Shown here one piece after another: positions 43,541 to 53,564 of a stretch of 59,054 nucleotides of DNA. The notes beneath the pieces are model-generated. The model did no database searches. It was not told the origin of the DNA and saw nothing but the letters and a program-made list of their open reading frames with translations. The DNA is from Pararhodobacter sp. (lineage in GTDB: Bacteria; Pseudomonadota; Alphaproteobacteria; Rhodobacterales; Rhodobacteraceae): the NCBI GenBank assembly GCA_020832545.1, contig JAFIEK010000024.1, positions 1-59,054 on the forward strand, in the 5' to 3' direction. Every line of letters begins with the position of its first letter. The stretch's first letter is position 1. The position numbers and the translations under genes are program-made.

Positions 43541-43615
43541 ATGCCGATTATTCTATGGATTCTTGGGGTACCGCTCAGCGTCATTGTGCTTTTGTTCCTG
43601 TTCGGCTTTTTCTGA
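43541..43615 (+). CDS. 24-residue membrane microprotein
   Basis: ATG at 43541 with GGAG nine bases upstream encodes MPIILWILGVPLSVIVLLFL followed by FGFF and a stop. It is a single hydrophobic helix. It lies antisense in the 202-bp gap between the second permease and the ATPase of the importer. Short proteins of the type MPxILWxLGVPLxxxxLLxLxG are, as I recall, recurrent in alphaproteobacteria. Function unknown; it might associate with the transporter or another membrane complex. Confidence 0.6.
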   Translation: MPIILWILGVPLSVIVLLFLFGFF

Positions 43616-43625
43616 TCTGGCAGCA

Positions 43626-44786
43626 TCAGTCCTTCAGACTTTCCTCGCGCAGGCCGTCGGCCAACAGGTTCAGACCAAGTACCAGTGACATGAGTGAAAG
43701 CGCGGGCACCAGCGCGGGGTGGGGATAGACAGTCAGCAGGCGGCGGCCTGCATTGATTGTTGAGCCCCAGTCCGGGCTTTCGGGTGCCACGCCAAGGCCG
43801 AAAAAGCCCAGCGTGCCCAGAAGGATGGTGGTATAGCCGATGCGCAGACAAAAATCGACGATCAGCGGCCCGCGCGCATTGGGCAGGATTTCCCACAACA
43901 TGATATACCACGGTCCCTCGCCGCGCGTCTGGGCGGCAGAGACATAGTCACGGGTCTTGATGTCCAGCGTGATGCCCCGCACGATGCGAAAGACGGTGGG
44001 CGCGTTGACAAAGACCACCGCCACAAACACGTTGAGCAGGTTGGGCGACATACCCCAGAAGCCCAGCGGATCGGCGTTGAACGCCAGCCCCGAATAAGCC
44101 CAGAGCCCGAATAACAGGACCAACCCCACATAGAGGTTGCGCTTGGCGGGCTGGGTGAAAAAGCGCGCGTTCAGAAGCACCATCACAAACAGCACCGGCA
44201 CCAGAAACAGCACGCCCGCCATCACGCGCGGAATAAGCGTGGCCTGAATTTCCGGCGCGACCAGCAGGAAGAACAGCAAGATCACCGGGAAGGCCAGCAC
44301 CAAGTTGGCCAGAAACGTCAGCGCCGTGTCCAGCCGTCCGGCGAAATAACCCGCCGGAAGCCCCAGCGTGATGCCGATCATGAACGAGATCATCGCCGCG
44401 AACGGCGCGATCCGCAGCACCTCGCGTGCGCCCATGACCGCGCGGGAAAATACATCCCGCGCCAGCGCATCGCCGCCCAGCAGAAAGTATTCATATCGCC
44501 CCGCCGCATCCGGCAGCGGGGTGCCCGGCACAACATTGCGCATCCGGCTGACCTGCCCCAGCGCGTCATGGGTGACTATCCAGTCAGCAAAGAGCGCGGT
44601 GAACACCCAGAACATGACAATGGCAAAGCCGATCATGCCAATGGTCGAGTCAAAGAGCTTGCCATAGAGCCCCAGCCGCCGTTTGAAGCGCAACGAAATG
44701 GCGAAGGTGAGCACCAGCGCGACCCAGACGGGCAGAAGCTGTTGCGCGATACGGGCGATGATTTCCAGCCAGCCGATCGGTTCCAT
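43626..44786 (-). CDS. Dipeptide-type ABC transporter permease (DppC-like)
   Basis: A 386-residue inner-membrane permease. The N-terminal OppC-type region (RRLGLYGKLFDSTIGMIGFAIVM) is followed by the DppC signature GGDALARDVFSRAVMGAREVLRIAP. The cytoplasmic EAA loop, which docks on the ATPase, is YVSAAQTRGEGPWYIMLWEILPNARGPLIV. It has about seven hydrophobic helices, longer than the usual 290 residues because of extra helices between about 190 and 250. The start MEPIGW at 44786 follows the upstream permease by 13 bp. Confidence 0.9.
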   Translation of the reverse strand: MEPIGWLEIIARIAQQLLPVWVALVLTFAISLRFKRRLGLYGKLFDSTIGMIGFAIVMFWVFTALFADWIVTHDALGQVSRMRNVVPGTPLPDAAGRYEYFLLGGDALARDVFSRAVMGAREVLRIAPFAAMISFMIGITLGLPAGYFAGRLDTALTFLANLVLAFPVILLFFLLVAPEIQATLIPRVMAGVLFLVPVLFVMVLLNARFFTQPAKRNLYVGLVLLFGLWAYSGLAFNADPLGFWGMSPNLLNVFVAVVFVNAPTVFRIVRGITLDIKTRDYVSAAQTRGEGPWYIMLWEILPNARGPLIVDFCLRIGYTTILLGTLGFFGLGVAPESPDWGSTINAGRRLLTVYPHPALVPALSLMSLVLGLNLLADGLREESLKD

Positions 44787-44799
44787 GCCGTGCTCCCCC

Positions 44800-45882
44800 T
44801 CAGGAAATGCGAATACGCGGGTTGAGCCAGACATAGCCGATATCGGATATCAGCTGTGTCACCAGAACCACCACCACCGCCACGACCGAAGCCGCCAGCA
44901 ACAGTTCAATGTCGTTGTTCACCGCCGCCTCATACAAGGTCCAGCCAAAGCCGGGGTAACTGAACAGCACCTCGACAATCACCACCCCGTTCAGAAGCCA
45001 CGGAATCTGCAGCATGATCACCGTGAAAGGCGCAATCAGCGCGTTTCTGAGCGCGTGTTTCAGCACGATGTTGGGAAAGCTGACACCCTTGAGGCGCGCG
45101 GTGCGGACATATTGCTGCGTCATCACCTCAGTCATCGAGGCGCGGGTGATACGCGCGACATAGCCCATACCGTAAAGCGCGATGGTCATCACCGGCAGGG
45201 TGAAGTTCCAGAAGGTGATCCGCTCCAGCGCCGAGCGCGCGTTGCCCTGAAACAGCACCGGCCCGTCGATCCAGCCCCAACTGACCAGAAGCGGCGACAG
45301 CCCAACCGTACTTGAAGCCAGAAGCGCGATGAACAACACGCCAGAGACATATTCCGGCGTCGCGGTCGAGGCGATGGCGAAGGTCGACAAAGATCGGTCT
45401 GTGCGAGAGCCTTCTCGCATCCCCGCCAGCACGCCGACCACCAGCGCCATCGGCACCATGATGATCAGCACCCAGAGCATCAGCCAGCCCGTGGCCCCCA
45501 GCCGGGCACTGATCACATCGGCGACGGGGGCGCGAAACCGGGTCGAGGTGCCCCAATAGCCTTGCGCGATGCCACAGCGTTCGCCTGCGGCGGTCTCGTC
45601 GATGCGATCCACACAGCGTCCGCGCAGCACGCCGGTCTGATCTTCGCGAACCCAGCCCGGCACCACCCCCAGCCATTCGCCGTAGCGCACGATCATGGGC
45701 GAGCCGTAGCCGTTGCGCTCCAGCCAACTGGCCACTTCGGCATCGCTCATGCGCGAGCCGGCCTGGGTCTTTGCCAGGGTCTCAAGCTTTGCGGGCAGGT
45801 TGGTGAGATAGAACACCACGAAGGTCAGACACAGCGCGGTGAGGATCATCACACCGAGGCGACGCAAGAGAAAGAGCAGCAT
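44800..45882 (-). CDS. Dipeptide-type ABC transporter permease (DppB-like)
   Basis: A 360-residue permease starting MLLFLLRRLGVMILTALCLTFVVFYL, the typical first helix of DppB/OppB. A periplasmic loop (about 30-125) contains GSRMSDAEVASWLERNGYG. The EAA loop reads YVRTARLKGVSFPNIVLKHALRNALIAP (about 265-292). Six main helices. It forms a heterodimer with the DppC-like protein. Confidence 0.92.
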   Translation of the reverse strand: MLLFLLRRLGVMILTALCLTFVVFYLTNLPAKLETLAKTQAGSRMSDAEVASWLERNGYGSPMIVRYGEWLGVVPGWVREDQTGVLRGRCVDRIDETAAGERCGIAQGYWGTSTRFRAPVADVISARLGATGWLMLWVLIIMVPMALVVGVLAGMREGSRTDRSLSTFAIASTATPEYVSGVLFIALLASSTVGLSPLLVSWGWIDGPVLFQGNARSALERITFWNFTLPVMTIALYGMGYVARITRASMTEVMTQQYVRTARLKGVSFPNIVLKHALRNALIAPFTVIMLQIPWLLNGVVIVEVLFSYPGFGWTLYEAAVNNDIELLLAASVVAVVVVLVTQLISDIGYVWLNPRIRIS

Positions 45883-45994
45883 GGCATGTCCTGTGGCTAG
45901 GCCGGACGGTCGACAAATCTGCGACCGCCACCGGGGCGAAGGATAGGATCAGCAAGAAAGGCGGCGGGTGATCCCCGCCGCCGCCATCTGGTCG

Positions 45995-47632
45995 TCAGCT
46001 CTTCCAGTACTGGTGGTAACGCACCTCGAATGTCGGATGCATCTCCGCGCCGTGGATATCCGGGCGGGCATGACGGAACAGCGAGCGCCAGTAGGGCTGA
46101 ATAAGCACGCCCTCTTCCTGCAGGATCTCCTGCAACCGGTGCATCACTTCGCGGCGCGCGTCAGCATCGGCGATGCCGTTGGCTTCATCCAGCAATGTGT
46201 CGAACTCAGAGTTGCCAAACGCCGTCTCGTTCCAGGCGCCGCCCGTGCGATAGGCCAGATTGAGAACCTGAACCCCCAGCGGGCGCATGTTCCACTCGGT
46301 CGCCGAGAACGGGTATTTCGTCCAGTCATTCCAGAAGGTTGCACCGGGCAGGATGGAGCGCTGGATATTGATCCCGGCATCGCGGATCTGGGCGGCGACG
46401 CTGTCGCAGGTCGCCGCTTGCCAGGCATCATCGATCGAGATCAGTTCGAACTCGTAATCGCCCAGCCCCTCGGCCTCGATCGCGGCACGCGCCCCGGCGG
46501 GATCGACAGAGAGCGGCGGCAATTCGGCATATTCGGGGTGGATCGGGCAGACATGGTGGTTCTCGGCAATTTCGCCCAGATCGTTGTAGCCCAGTTCCAG
46601 CACCACCGCGTTATCGACCGCCAGTTGCAGCGCCCGGCGCACATTGACGTTCTGATAAGGCTCCTGTTCCTGATTGAAGCGTACCGCGATTGTCGAGGCG
46701 GTCACCGCTTCAGTGCGCACCATGCCGATGGAATCGAAGATATCCACATAATCGCCGGTCGTCTGATAGACGATCTCGATCTCGCCACCTTCAGCCGCAG
46801 CCACCCAGGACGACGGATCGGTGCCCAGATCGACAAATTCGATCCGGTCCAGCCAGGCGCCGTTGCCCTCATTCCACCAAGTATGATCGGGGTTGCGCTC
46901 GATCACCACGCCGATGCCGGTGTCGTGGCTGACCGGGCGATACGGGCCGGTGCCGATCGGATTGGCGACCGGATCATCGCCGGTGAACGACGGATGCACC
47001 ACCGCCGCCGGGTAATCGGCCATACTGACGACGATGGCGATATCGGGGGCGGACAGATGCAGCTTCAGCGTGTGACTGTCGACAATCTCGATCGCACCGT
47101 CGCGCAATGCGTCGTTCTCGGAAATCGTGCCCATGCGGCTGGCCATCGAATTGCCCTCGACCGAGGCATCGCACCAGCGCTCGATGTTATGCGCGACATG
47201 TTCTGCGGTGAACTCATCGCCATTGTTCCAGGTCACACCCTGGCGAACATGCAGGGTGTATTCCGTGGCATCCTCATTGACCTCCCAGCTTTCCAGCAGC
47301 ACCGGGCTCAGCGAGCCGTCACGCTCATAATGGACAAGGTACTCCAGCCAGCCGCGGCAGACATTGGCCAGCTCTGACCAGTCCCAGGTGCGCGGATCAC
47401 GCTGGGCCTTGATATCCATCTGCATGCGCAGCGTGCCGCCCGCCTGCGGCGTGTCGGCGCGGGCCGCAGGCGCGGCGAGGCCCAGCAGGCCATAGGCTGC
47501 GGGCGCGGTCATGCCCAAAGCGGTGGCGCGGGTGATGAACTCGCGGCGGCTCAGTTTACCTGCGCTGCACTCGCGCGCATACATTTTTGCTGCGGGGTGA
47601 ATCGCGGTTTGATTCTGGATCGTATCTTTCAT
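45995..47632 (-). CDS. Tat-exported ABC substrate-binding protein (family 5)
   Basis: A 545-residue periplasmic binding protein of the dipeptide/oligopeptide (SBP_bac_5) family. The signal is a twin-arginine type: [20 protein letters not shown] followed by a hydrophobic run and ARAD cleavage near residue 50, so it should be exported folded. Family signatures are [36 protein letters not shown] and [17 protein letters not shown]. It is first in the importer operon, with a GGGAGA site. Ligands in this family range from peptides to opines, sugars and modified amino acids, so the substrate cannot be read. Confidence 0.92.
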   Translation of the reverse strand: MKDTIQNQTAIHPAAKMYARECSAGKLSRREFITRATALGMTAPAAYGLLGLAAPAARADTPQAGGTLRMQMDIKAQRDPRTWDWSELANVCRGWLEYLVHYERDGSLSPVLLESWEVNEDATEYTLHVRQGVTWNNGDEFTAEHVAHNIERWCDASVEGNSMASRMGTISENDALRDGAIEIVDSHTLKLHLSAPDIAIVVSMADYPAAVVHPSFTGDDPVANPIGTGPYRPVSHDTGIGVVIERNPDHTWWNEGNGAWLDRIEFVDLGTDPSSWVAAAEGGEIEIVYQTTGDYVDIFDSIGMVRTEAVTASTIAVRFNQEQEPYQNVNVRRALQLAVDNAVVLELGYNDLGEIAENHHVCPIHPEYAELPPLSVDPAGARAAIEAEGLGDYEFELISIDDAWQAATCDSVAAQIRDAGINIQRSILPGATFWNDWTKYPFSATEWNMRPLGVQVLNLAYRTGGAWNETAFGNSEFDTLLDEANGIADADARREVMHRLQEILQEEGVLIQPYWRSLFRHARPDIHGAEMHPTFEVRYHQYWKS

Positions 47633-47832
47633 CGTCCGTCTCCCTGACTGGCTTTGATTTTTTTTGGCAGCGGCCCGGCCAGCGGCCCCCTGCGCCTTCC
47701 CTTGCGTCATTGCGCCGCAGTTCGGCGCAAGATATGGTTCTGCAAGCGACATGTCCTTATCCAAACGCGACATCATCGAGAAAGCAACTCTTTTCTGTCG
47801 CAGCCTTTTTCGGCTCATGGCCTGCCTTGACG

Positions 47833-49065
47833 TCAATCGCGCGGCGCTCCTCCTTCAAATGCGTTCCCACTGACGTAATTGCACGGCGCTTCCTGCATCT
47901 GCAGGTGCAGGGCGTGGCCTTCGTAAGGATGCGCACGCGCCAGATCCTCATCGAAGGAGATTCCCAGCCCCGGCGCTTCAGGTGCGCGGATAAACCCGTC
48001 CTCCACCCTGATCGAATTGCGGATCAGCGGCAGATGAAACTCGCCCCCTGTCTGGATGCTTTCGACCATCAGCAGGTTGGGAATATTCGCCGCCAGCTGG
48101 ATATTCGCCGCCCATTCCACGGGCCCCGCGTAAAGATGCGGGGCGATCTGCGCGCCAAATGCCTCGGCGATGGCGGCGATTTTCTTGGTCTCCAGTATCC
48201 CGCCGGACCGGCCCAGCGCCGGTTGCAGGATCGCCGCGCCCCCGGTGCGCAGAAGGGTGGCGAACTCGGCCTTGGTGGTCAGCCGCTCGCCGGTGGCGAT
48301 GGGAATGCGCACGGCCTGTGCGACCTGAGCAAAATCCAACAGGTTGTCAGGCGGGATCGGCTCTTCGTACCAGAGCGGCAGATAGGGTTCGATCGCCTGC
48401 CCCAGCCGGATCGCGCCCGAAGGGGTGAACTGGCCATGCGTGCCAAACAGGATATCGGCGCGGTTGCCCACCGCCTCGCGGATCGCTTTCAGCATGCGCA
48501 CCGACAAATCGATGTCCCACATCGCAGGTTGATGGCCGCCGCGCATCGTATACGGGCCCGCGGGGTCCAGCTTGATGGCGGTGAACCCCTGCTCGACAGC
48601 GGCCAGTGCCGATTCCGCGTTCATTTCTGGCGAGGTCCAGTAATCGGCCTTCTTGTGATGCGGCAGCGGGTACAGGTAGGTATAGGCGCGGATCGCGTCA
48701 TTCATCCGGCCGCCAAGAAGCGCATAAACCGGCCGGTCCCGTGCCTTGCCAAGAATGTCCCAACAGGCAATTTCCAGACCTGAAAACGCGCCCATTACCG
48801 TCAGATCCGGGCGTTGCGTGAAGCCCGAAGAATAGGCGCGGCGGAACATCAGCTCAATGTTCTCCGGGTTCTCGCCCTGCATATGGCGCTCGAACACATC
48901 CTCGATCACCGCGCGCATCGCTTTGGGGCCGACCGAGGCGGCATAGACCTCGCCATACCCAGTGATGCCGTTGTCGGTGGTCAGCTTGACAAATATCCAG
49001 TAGTTGCCGCCCCAACCGGGGGGTGGCGTGCCGACCACGAAAATCTCAAGATCCAGAAGCTTCAT
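47833..49065 (-). CDS. Mandelate racemase/muconate lactonizing enzyme family protein
   Basis: A 410-residue enolase-superfamily enzyme. The N-terminal lid domain is about 1-125. The barrel shows a K-x-D motif (K165-L-D167, in [12 protein letters not shown]), GTHGQFT (about 208-214) at the first metal position, YEEP (E234/E235) and GERL (E260) as metal ligands, and a histidine in APHLYAGP. These suggest acid/base chemistry on a sugar acid or a related carboxylate. The exact reaction is not predictable. Its start overlaps the upstream zinc dehydrogenase stop (ATGA), and it precedes the ABC operon. Confidence 0.85.
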   Translation of the reverse strand: MKLLDLEIFVVGTPPPGWGGNYWIFVKLTTDNGITGYGEVYAASVGPKAMRAVIEDVFERHMQGENPENIELMFRRAYSSGFTQRPDLTVMGAFSGLEIACWDILGKARDRPVYALLGGRMNDAIRAYTYLYPLPHHKKADYWTSPEMNAESALAAVEQGFTAIKLDPAGPYTMRGGHQPAMWDIDLSVRMLKAIREAVGNRADILFGTHGQFTPSGAIRLGQAIEPYLPLWYEEPIPPDNLLDFAQVAQAVRIPIATGERLTTKAEFATLLRTGGAAILQPALGRSGGILETKKIAAIAEAFGAQIAPHLYAGPVEWAANIQLAANIPNLLMVESIQTGGEFHLPLIRNSIRVEDGFIRAPEAPGLGISFDEDLARAHPYEGHALHLQMQEAPCNYVSGNAFEGGAPRD

Positions 49066-50150
49066 GGCCCCTCCCCCATCACGATCACATTGCGCCGTGC
49101 CTGCCCGGCCCTGGTGTCGGCGATGGCCGCGTTGATCTCGCCCAGCTTGTAGCGGCGGGTCACCAGTTCATCCAGCTTCAGCCGCCCCTGTCGGTACAGC
49201 TCAATGAGATAGGGGATATCACGCTTGAGCACCGTCGCCCCCATGTTCGACCCGGTCAGGGTCTGCGAGGCGGCGGCGACATTCGCAGGCTCGAAACTCA
49301 TCGCCTTGCCCGAGGCCGGCATGCCAACCATAACCAGCGTGCCCCCCTTTGCCAGCAACTCCGGCGCCCCCTGATAGGCCGAAATAACGCCGACGGTGAC
49401 ATACACATAATCCGCGCCGCGCCCGTCGGTCAGCGCAAGCACCGCGTCGCGCAAGCCCGGCGCGTCGGCGCGCAGCCCGTCCGTGGCCCCGAATTCGCGC
49501 GCCGCCGCCAGCTTGTCATCGGACAGGTCCACGGCGATGATCCGGCTTGCGCCCGCCAGCGCGCAGCCCTGAATGGTGTTCAGCCCCACCCCGCCCGCGC
49601 CGATCACCACCGCCGTCGCGCCAACCGGCATCTGCGCGGTGTTGATCACCGCACCGGTACCGGTGATCACGCCACAGGCCAGCAGACAGGCGGCATCCAT
49701 GGCAATATCCTCGGGCAAGGGCACGATCTGGCTGTGATGCACCACCACCGCCTCGGCGAACGCCCCGGTGTTGATGCCATGCTCAACCACTGTGCCATCA
49801 GGCAGGCTGAGCACGCCATTGGTGCGGTCATAGGCAGTTTCGCACATATAGGGGCGGCCCAGGGTGCAGTTGCGGCAATGGCCGCAGGCGCGCATGAGCG
49901 TCACCAGAACCGCATCCCCCATGGTCACACCGCGCACGCCCTCGCCCAGCGCCACCACCCGGCCTGCGGCCTCGTGGCCATAGACGGCAGGCAAATGCCC
50001 GCCCCAGCCGCCCTCGGCGTAAAGAATATCCGAATGGCAGATCGCGCAGGCCTCCACCTGCACCTGCACCTCGCCGGGTCCGGGCGGGCGCAACACCACC
50101 TCTTCAATCACCAGGGGCTCTCCAAACGCGTGGCAGACTGCCGCTTTCAT
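49062..50150 (-). CDS. Zinc-dependent alcohol dehydrogenase
   Basis: A 362-residue medium-chain dehydrogenase. Catalytic zinc ligands C38 (ACAICHSD) and H59 (YGHEAAG) and the structural zinc cysteines in RACGHCRNCTLGRPYMC are all present. The NAD-binding fold reads AVVIGAGGVGLNTIQGCALAGAS (about 180-205). It is related to the class III-like/aryl alcohol group. In this cluster it could oxidise formaldehyde adducts or an alcohol or aldehyde intermediate, which is inference. It overlaps the enolase-superfamily gene by ATGA. Confidence 0.88.
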   Translation of the reverse strand: MKAAVCHAFGEPLVIEEVVLRPPGPGEVQVQVEACAICHSDILYAEGGWGGHLPAVYGHEAAGRVVALGEGVRGVTMGDAVLVTLMRACGHCRNCTLGRPYMCETAYDRTNGVLSLPDGTVVEHGINTGAFAEAVVVHHSQIVPLPEDIAMDAACLLACGVITGTGAVINTAQMPVGATAVVIGAGGVGLNTIQGCALAGASRIIAVDLSDDKLAAAREFGATDGLRADAPGLRDAVLALTDGRGADYVYVTVGVISAYQGAPELLAKGGTLVMVGMPASGKAMSFEPANVAAASQTLTGSNMGATVLKRDIPYLIELYRQGRLKLDELVTRRYKLGEINAAIADTRAGQARRNVIVMGEGP

Positions 50151-50197
50151 CGCTTTCCTTTCTTCGCCGACGCAGGGCCGGAAAAATCCCGCCCCCC

Positions 50198-50258
50198 TTT
50201 ATCTACTTGCACATTTCCCGGGGGGGCACCGCGCAGCGGCGTGGGGGGCAGCGCCCAC
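50198..50258 (-). repeat. Dispersed hairpin element, copy C
   Basis: A more divergent core, TTTATCTACTTGCACATTTC... plus a G-run (50198-50226), followed by a GTGGG/CCCAC stem (50241-50258), in the gap between the dimethylglycine-dehydrogenase-like gene stop and the zinc dehydrogenase start. Confidence 0.65.
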
Positions 50259-50277
50259 CGCCCCGGTCGTCCCTCTC

Positions 50278-52827
50278 TCATGACCGCATCTTTGCCCCCG
50301 TCGGATCAAAGGGCGGCTCCAACGCAAGGCGCGCCGGGCACCGGACGCCCATGATCTCCACCTCAAAGAGCCCGTCCCCGGCCTGCTCAGCCAGAGCTGC
50401 GGGCAGGTAGCCCTGCGCCATCGAGGCGCGCACCCAATGCGCATACCCGCCCGAGGTCACCCAGCCGACCACCCGCCAGTCGCCATCGCGCACTGGGTCC
50501 GGGCGCGGCATTGGCTGGCCCTGCGCATCAAAGCGCACCGCGCCATAGCCGTGCGAGGGCTCGATCGTGCCGAAATCCTGATCACCGACCTTCGCCCAGA
50601 TCGGCTCATCCCCCAGCACATCCGCCGTTGCCGCATTAATTATCAGCGAGACACGGCGCAGCCTCGGTCCGGCATCGCGCTCGGCCAGTGCGGCGGCGCG
50701 GCCAATGAAATCGGGCTTCTGGAACTTGATGAACCGCTCCATCGCGCCCTCGATTGGCCCGTAGATGGGCCGCAATTCGGCGAACCAAGTGGGAAAGTTC
50801 TTCTCCAGCCGCATCGACAAAAGCGCGCGCATACCGAAATCGACAATGCCATGCTCTGCCCCTGCCGCCTTGATCGCCAGATACACCCGCCGCTGGACGC
50901 TGGGTTTCATCCAGATCTCATAGCCCAGATCGCCGGTATAGGTGATGCGGTTGATCATGCAGGGCGCACCCGCCACATCCATTTCGCGGTAGTCCATGAA
51001 GCGGAACGCGGCGTTCGACACGTCTTCATCCACCAGCCCGGCCAGCACATCGCGCGCCCTCGGCCCGGCGATCGACAGCCCCACCAGATCGGTATGGAAC
51101 CGGTGCACCGCGACCGAGCCATCGCCGGGCAACTGGCGTTCAAACCAGCGCATGTGGTATTTCGAGGCCCCCAGCGAGCCCCAGATCACAAACCGCCCTT
51201 CGCCTGCTTTTGCGATGGTGAAATCACCGATCAACTTGCCGCGCTCATTCAGCATCGGTGTCAGCACCAGACGGCCCGTTTTCGGCATCGTGTTGGTCAT
51301 CAGCCGGTCCAACCAGTCTTCGGCCCCCGGCCCGCTGACCTGATACTTGGCAAAGTTTGCGATCTCGGTCACGCCCACCCGTTCGCGCACGCCGCGCACC
51401 TCGGCACCCACATGCTCAAAATCGTTGGAACGATGGAAACTGAGCTTGTCATAGGCCTCCTCCGCCGAGGGGGCGAACCACAAGGGCGTCTCCAGCCCCC
51501 AGCTGTCGCCCATCACCGCATGGTTGTCGCGGACCATCAGGTCATAAAGCGGCGTGGTTTCCGCCGGGCGGGCGGCGGGCAGTTCCTCGTTCGGAAAGCG
51601 GATCGAAAAGCGGCGCGAGTAATTTTCGCGCACCTTGGCATTGGTGTAGCGCAGGGTTGCCCATTCGCCGTAGCGCGCCACATCCATGGCGAAAATGTCG
51701 TGCCCCGGGTCGCCGTCGACCATCCAGTTGGCCAGCGCCAGCCCGACGCCCCCGCCCTGGCTGAAGCCCGCCATCACCGCGCAGGCGCACCAGAAGTTTG
51801 TCAGCCCCTGCACCGGCCCCACCAGCGGGTTGCCATCGGGGGCAAAGGTAAAGGGGCCGTTGATCACCCGTTTGATGCCCGCGTGTTCATAAGGCGGGAA
51901 ATGGCGAAAACCTATTTCCAGCGACGGCGCAATGCGGTCCAGATCAGGGGCCAGCAACTCATGGCCGAAATCCCAAGGCGTGGTGAGGGGCGACCAGGGC
52001 TTGGCGGCCTTCTCATAGGTGCCCAAGAGGATGCCCTTGCCCTCCTGGCGTGTGTAGATCTCACCCTTGAAGTCGATCACATGGATCAGTTCACGCCCCG
52101 TCGCTTCATTGAATTCGATAACCTCGGGCATGTCCTCGGTCAGCAGATACATGTGTTCCATCGCCAGAACCGGCAGTTCCAGCCCCACCATCCGACCCAC
52201 TTCGCGCGCCCAGAGGCCACCGGCATTGACCACGTGCTCACACTGGATTGGCCCGTTCGCGGTGTGCAGGGTCCACATGCCGTCCGGGGCCTGCGTGATG
52301 TCCTGCACCGGGTTGCGCAATTCGATCCCGGCGCCCAGCATCCGCGCGGCTTTGGCATAGGCATGCGTGGTGCCCGACGGGTCCAGATGCCCTTCCACCG
52401 GGTCCCAGAGCGCGCCGACGAAATGGCGCTCATCCATCAGCGGGAACATGGCCTTGGCCTCAAGAGGGGTGATCAGTTCGGTCTCCATCCCCAGCGCGCG
52501 GCCACGGGCATGCGACAGGCGCAGGAAATCCATCCGCTCGGGGCTGTCGGCCATCATCACGCCGCCCACCAGATGCAACCCGCAGGACATGCCCGTCAGC
52601 TCTTCCAGTTCTTTGTAAAGCGAGATCGTATAGGCCTGCAACTTGGCCACATTGGGGTCACCGTTAAGCGTGTGAAAACCCCCGGCGGCGTGCCAGGTTG
52701 ACCCCGAGGTCAGTTCGGAACGCTCGATCAGCAGCACATCCGTCCAGCCCGCGCGCGCCAGATGGTAAAGGACCGAGCAGCCCACCACACCCCCGCCGAT
52801 CACCACGGCCCTGTAGCTTCTGGTCAT
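50278..52827 (-). CDS. Dimethylglycine/sarcosine dehydrogenase-like FAD-GcvT protein
   Basis: An 849-residue two-domain demethylase. Residues 1-400 are a DAO-type FAD domain (VVIGGGVVGCSVLYHLA; SGSTWHAAGGF, where H46 is at the position of the histidine bound covalently to FAD in dimethylglycine dehydrogenase). Residues about 430-840 are GcvT-like with a C-terminal barrel and should take methylene groups onto tetrahydrofolate. The family oxidatively removes N-methyl groups from dimethylglycine, sarcosine or related N-methyl amino acids. Start and upstream stop overlap by ATGA. Substrate unproven. Confidence 0.9.
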   Translation of the reverse strand: MTRSYRAVVIGGGVVGCSVLYHLARAGWTDVLLIERSELTSGSTWHAAGGFHTLNGDPNVAKLQAYTISLYKELEELTGMSCGLHLVGGVMMADSPERMDFLRLSHARGRALGMETELITPLEAKAMFPLMDERHFVGALWDPVEGHLDPSGTTHAYAKAARMLGAGIELRNPVQDITQAPDGMWTLHTANGPIQCEHVVNAGGLWAREVGRMVGLELPVLAMEHMYLLTEDMPEVIEFNEATGRELIHVIDFKGEIYTRQEGKGILLGTYEKAAKPWSPLTTPWDFGHELLAPDLDRIAPSLEIGFRHFPPYEHAGIKRVINGPFTFAPDGNPLVGPVQGLTNFWCACAVMAGFSQGGGVGLALANWMVDGDPGHDIFAMDVARYGEWATLRYTNAKVRENYSRRFSIRFPNEELPAARPAETTPLYDLMVRDNHAVMGDSWGLETPLWFAPSAEEAYDKLSFHRSNDFEHVGAEVRGVRERVGVTEIANFAKYQVSGPGAEDWLDRLMTNTMPKTGRLVLTPMLNERGKLIGDFTIAKAGEGRFVIWGSLGASKYHMRWFERQLPGDGSVAVHRFHTDLVGLSIAGPRARDVLAGLVDEDVSNAAFRFMDYREMDVAGAPCMINRITYTGDLGYEIWMKPSVQRRVYLAIKAAGAEHGIVDFGMRALLSMRLEKNFPTWFAELRPIYGPIEGAMERFIKFQKPDFIGRAAALAERDAGPRLRRVSLIINAATADVLGDEPIWAKVGDQDFGTIEPSHGYGAVRFDAQGQPMPRPDPVRDGDWRVVGWVTSGGYAHWVRASMAQGYLPAALAEQAGDGLFEVEIMGVRCPARLALEPPFDPTGAKMRS

Positions 52828-53564
52828 GCAAGTTCCTCCTGCGGTGGGTGACACCCCATCCCGATCAGTGTTTCCCTCAGCCCGGCTGCGAGCGCCGGTT
52901 CGGTTCTTGGCCCGGTGACATAGGGCAGGCCCGGCCGCGCGGCGGTCCAGCCCAGCACGACAAGCCCCTTGGCGCAAGGCTCATACCGACCTGCCAGCGC
53001 CCAGCTGCGGCAATCAACCGCGGCCAGATCGGCGTGCCCTGCGGCCACAGCAGTGATCGAGGCGCGATGCCCGCCGGTTTCCACCACACCCGCCGCCAGT
53101 TGGCCGGGATCGCCGCCCAGATCCGCCGCCAGCGCCAACCAGCCTGACAGCGAATGGCGCGCATTGGCGGCCAGAACACGCCCGGCCAACAGCCCCTCAG
53201 GCAGATCGGCACCCTTGCTTGTCGGCGCGGCCTTGCTTGTCAGAGCGGCCCGCGAGGTGCCTTGGCGCGCAATCACCACAGACCGGTAGTGCGCGCCCTG
53301 CCCGCCCGGCACGTCCGAATAATCAGGCTGCGCCAGCACCCGCAGCCCCGGCAACATGCCCAGCGACAGCGGCCCCCAGCAGGTTTGCGAGAATACCAGC
53401 GCCGGGTCGCGCCAAAAGGCAAGAAGCGCGGGTTCATCGACCGGGCGGGTCAACGTGGCGGGCAAGTCGCCGCCGGTGCGGGCGCGGATACCGGCCCACA
53501 GCGCATCGACTGTCGCGCGCTCTTCGGGCCAGTCATACATGGGCAGGCAGGCGCGCCCCATCAC
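52824..53564 (-). CDS. PhnD-like substrate-binding-fold protein without signal peptide
   Basis: A 246-residue protein of the PhnD/periplasmic phosphonate-binding superfamily: RACLPMYDWPEERATVDALWAGIR, the FSQTCWGPLSLGMLPGLRVLAQPDYSD segment and AAVAAGHADLAAVDCRSWALA are typical. It has no signal sequence and no transporter genes beside it, so it probably binds a ligand in the cytoplasm. It is coupled by ATGA overlaps both to the desaturase upstream and the dimethylglycine-dehydrogenase-like gene downstream. A ligand-sensing or substrate-channelling role is inference. Confidence 0.8.
   Translation of the reverse strand: MMGRACLPMYDWPEERATVDALWAGIRARTGGDLPATLTRPVDEPALLAFWRDPALVFSQTCWGPLSLGMLPGLRVLAQPDYSDVPGGQGAHYRSVVIARQGTSRAALTSKAAPTSKGADLPEGLLAGRVLAANARHSLSGWLALAADLGGDPGQLAAGVVETGGHRASITAVAAGHADLAAVDCRSWALAGRYEPCAKGLVVLGWTAARPGLPYVTGPRTEPALAAGLRETLIGMGCHPPQEELA

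Noticed and set aside
45968-47377. 469-codon plus-strand frame opposite the ABC binding protein
   Set aside because: Antisense shadow; the minus-strand binding protein has a Tat signal and family motifs.
50437-52701. 754-codon plus-strand frame opposite the dimethylglycine-dehydrogenase-like gene
   Set aside because: His/Arg-rich mirror of the real gene with no domain features; typical antisense artefact of high GC.
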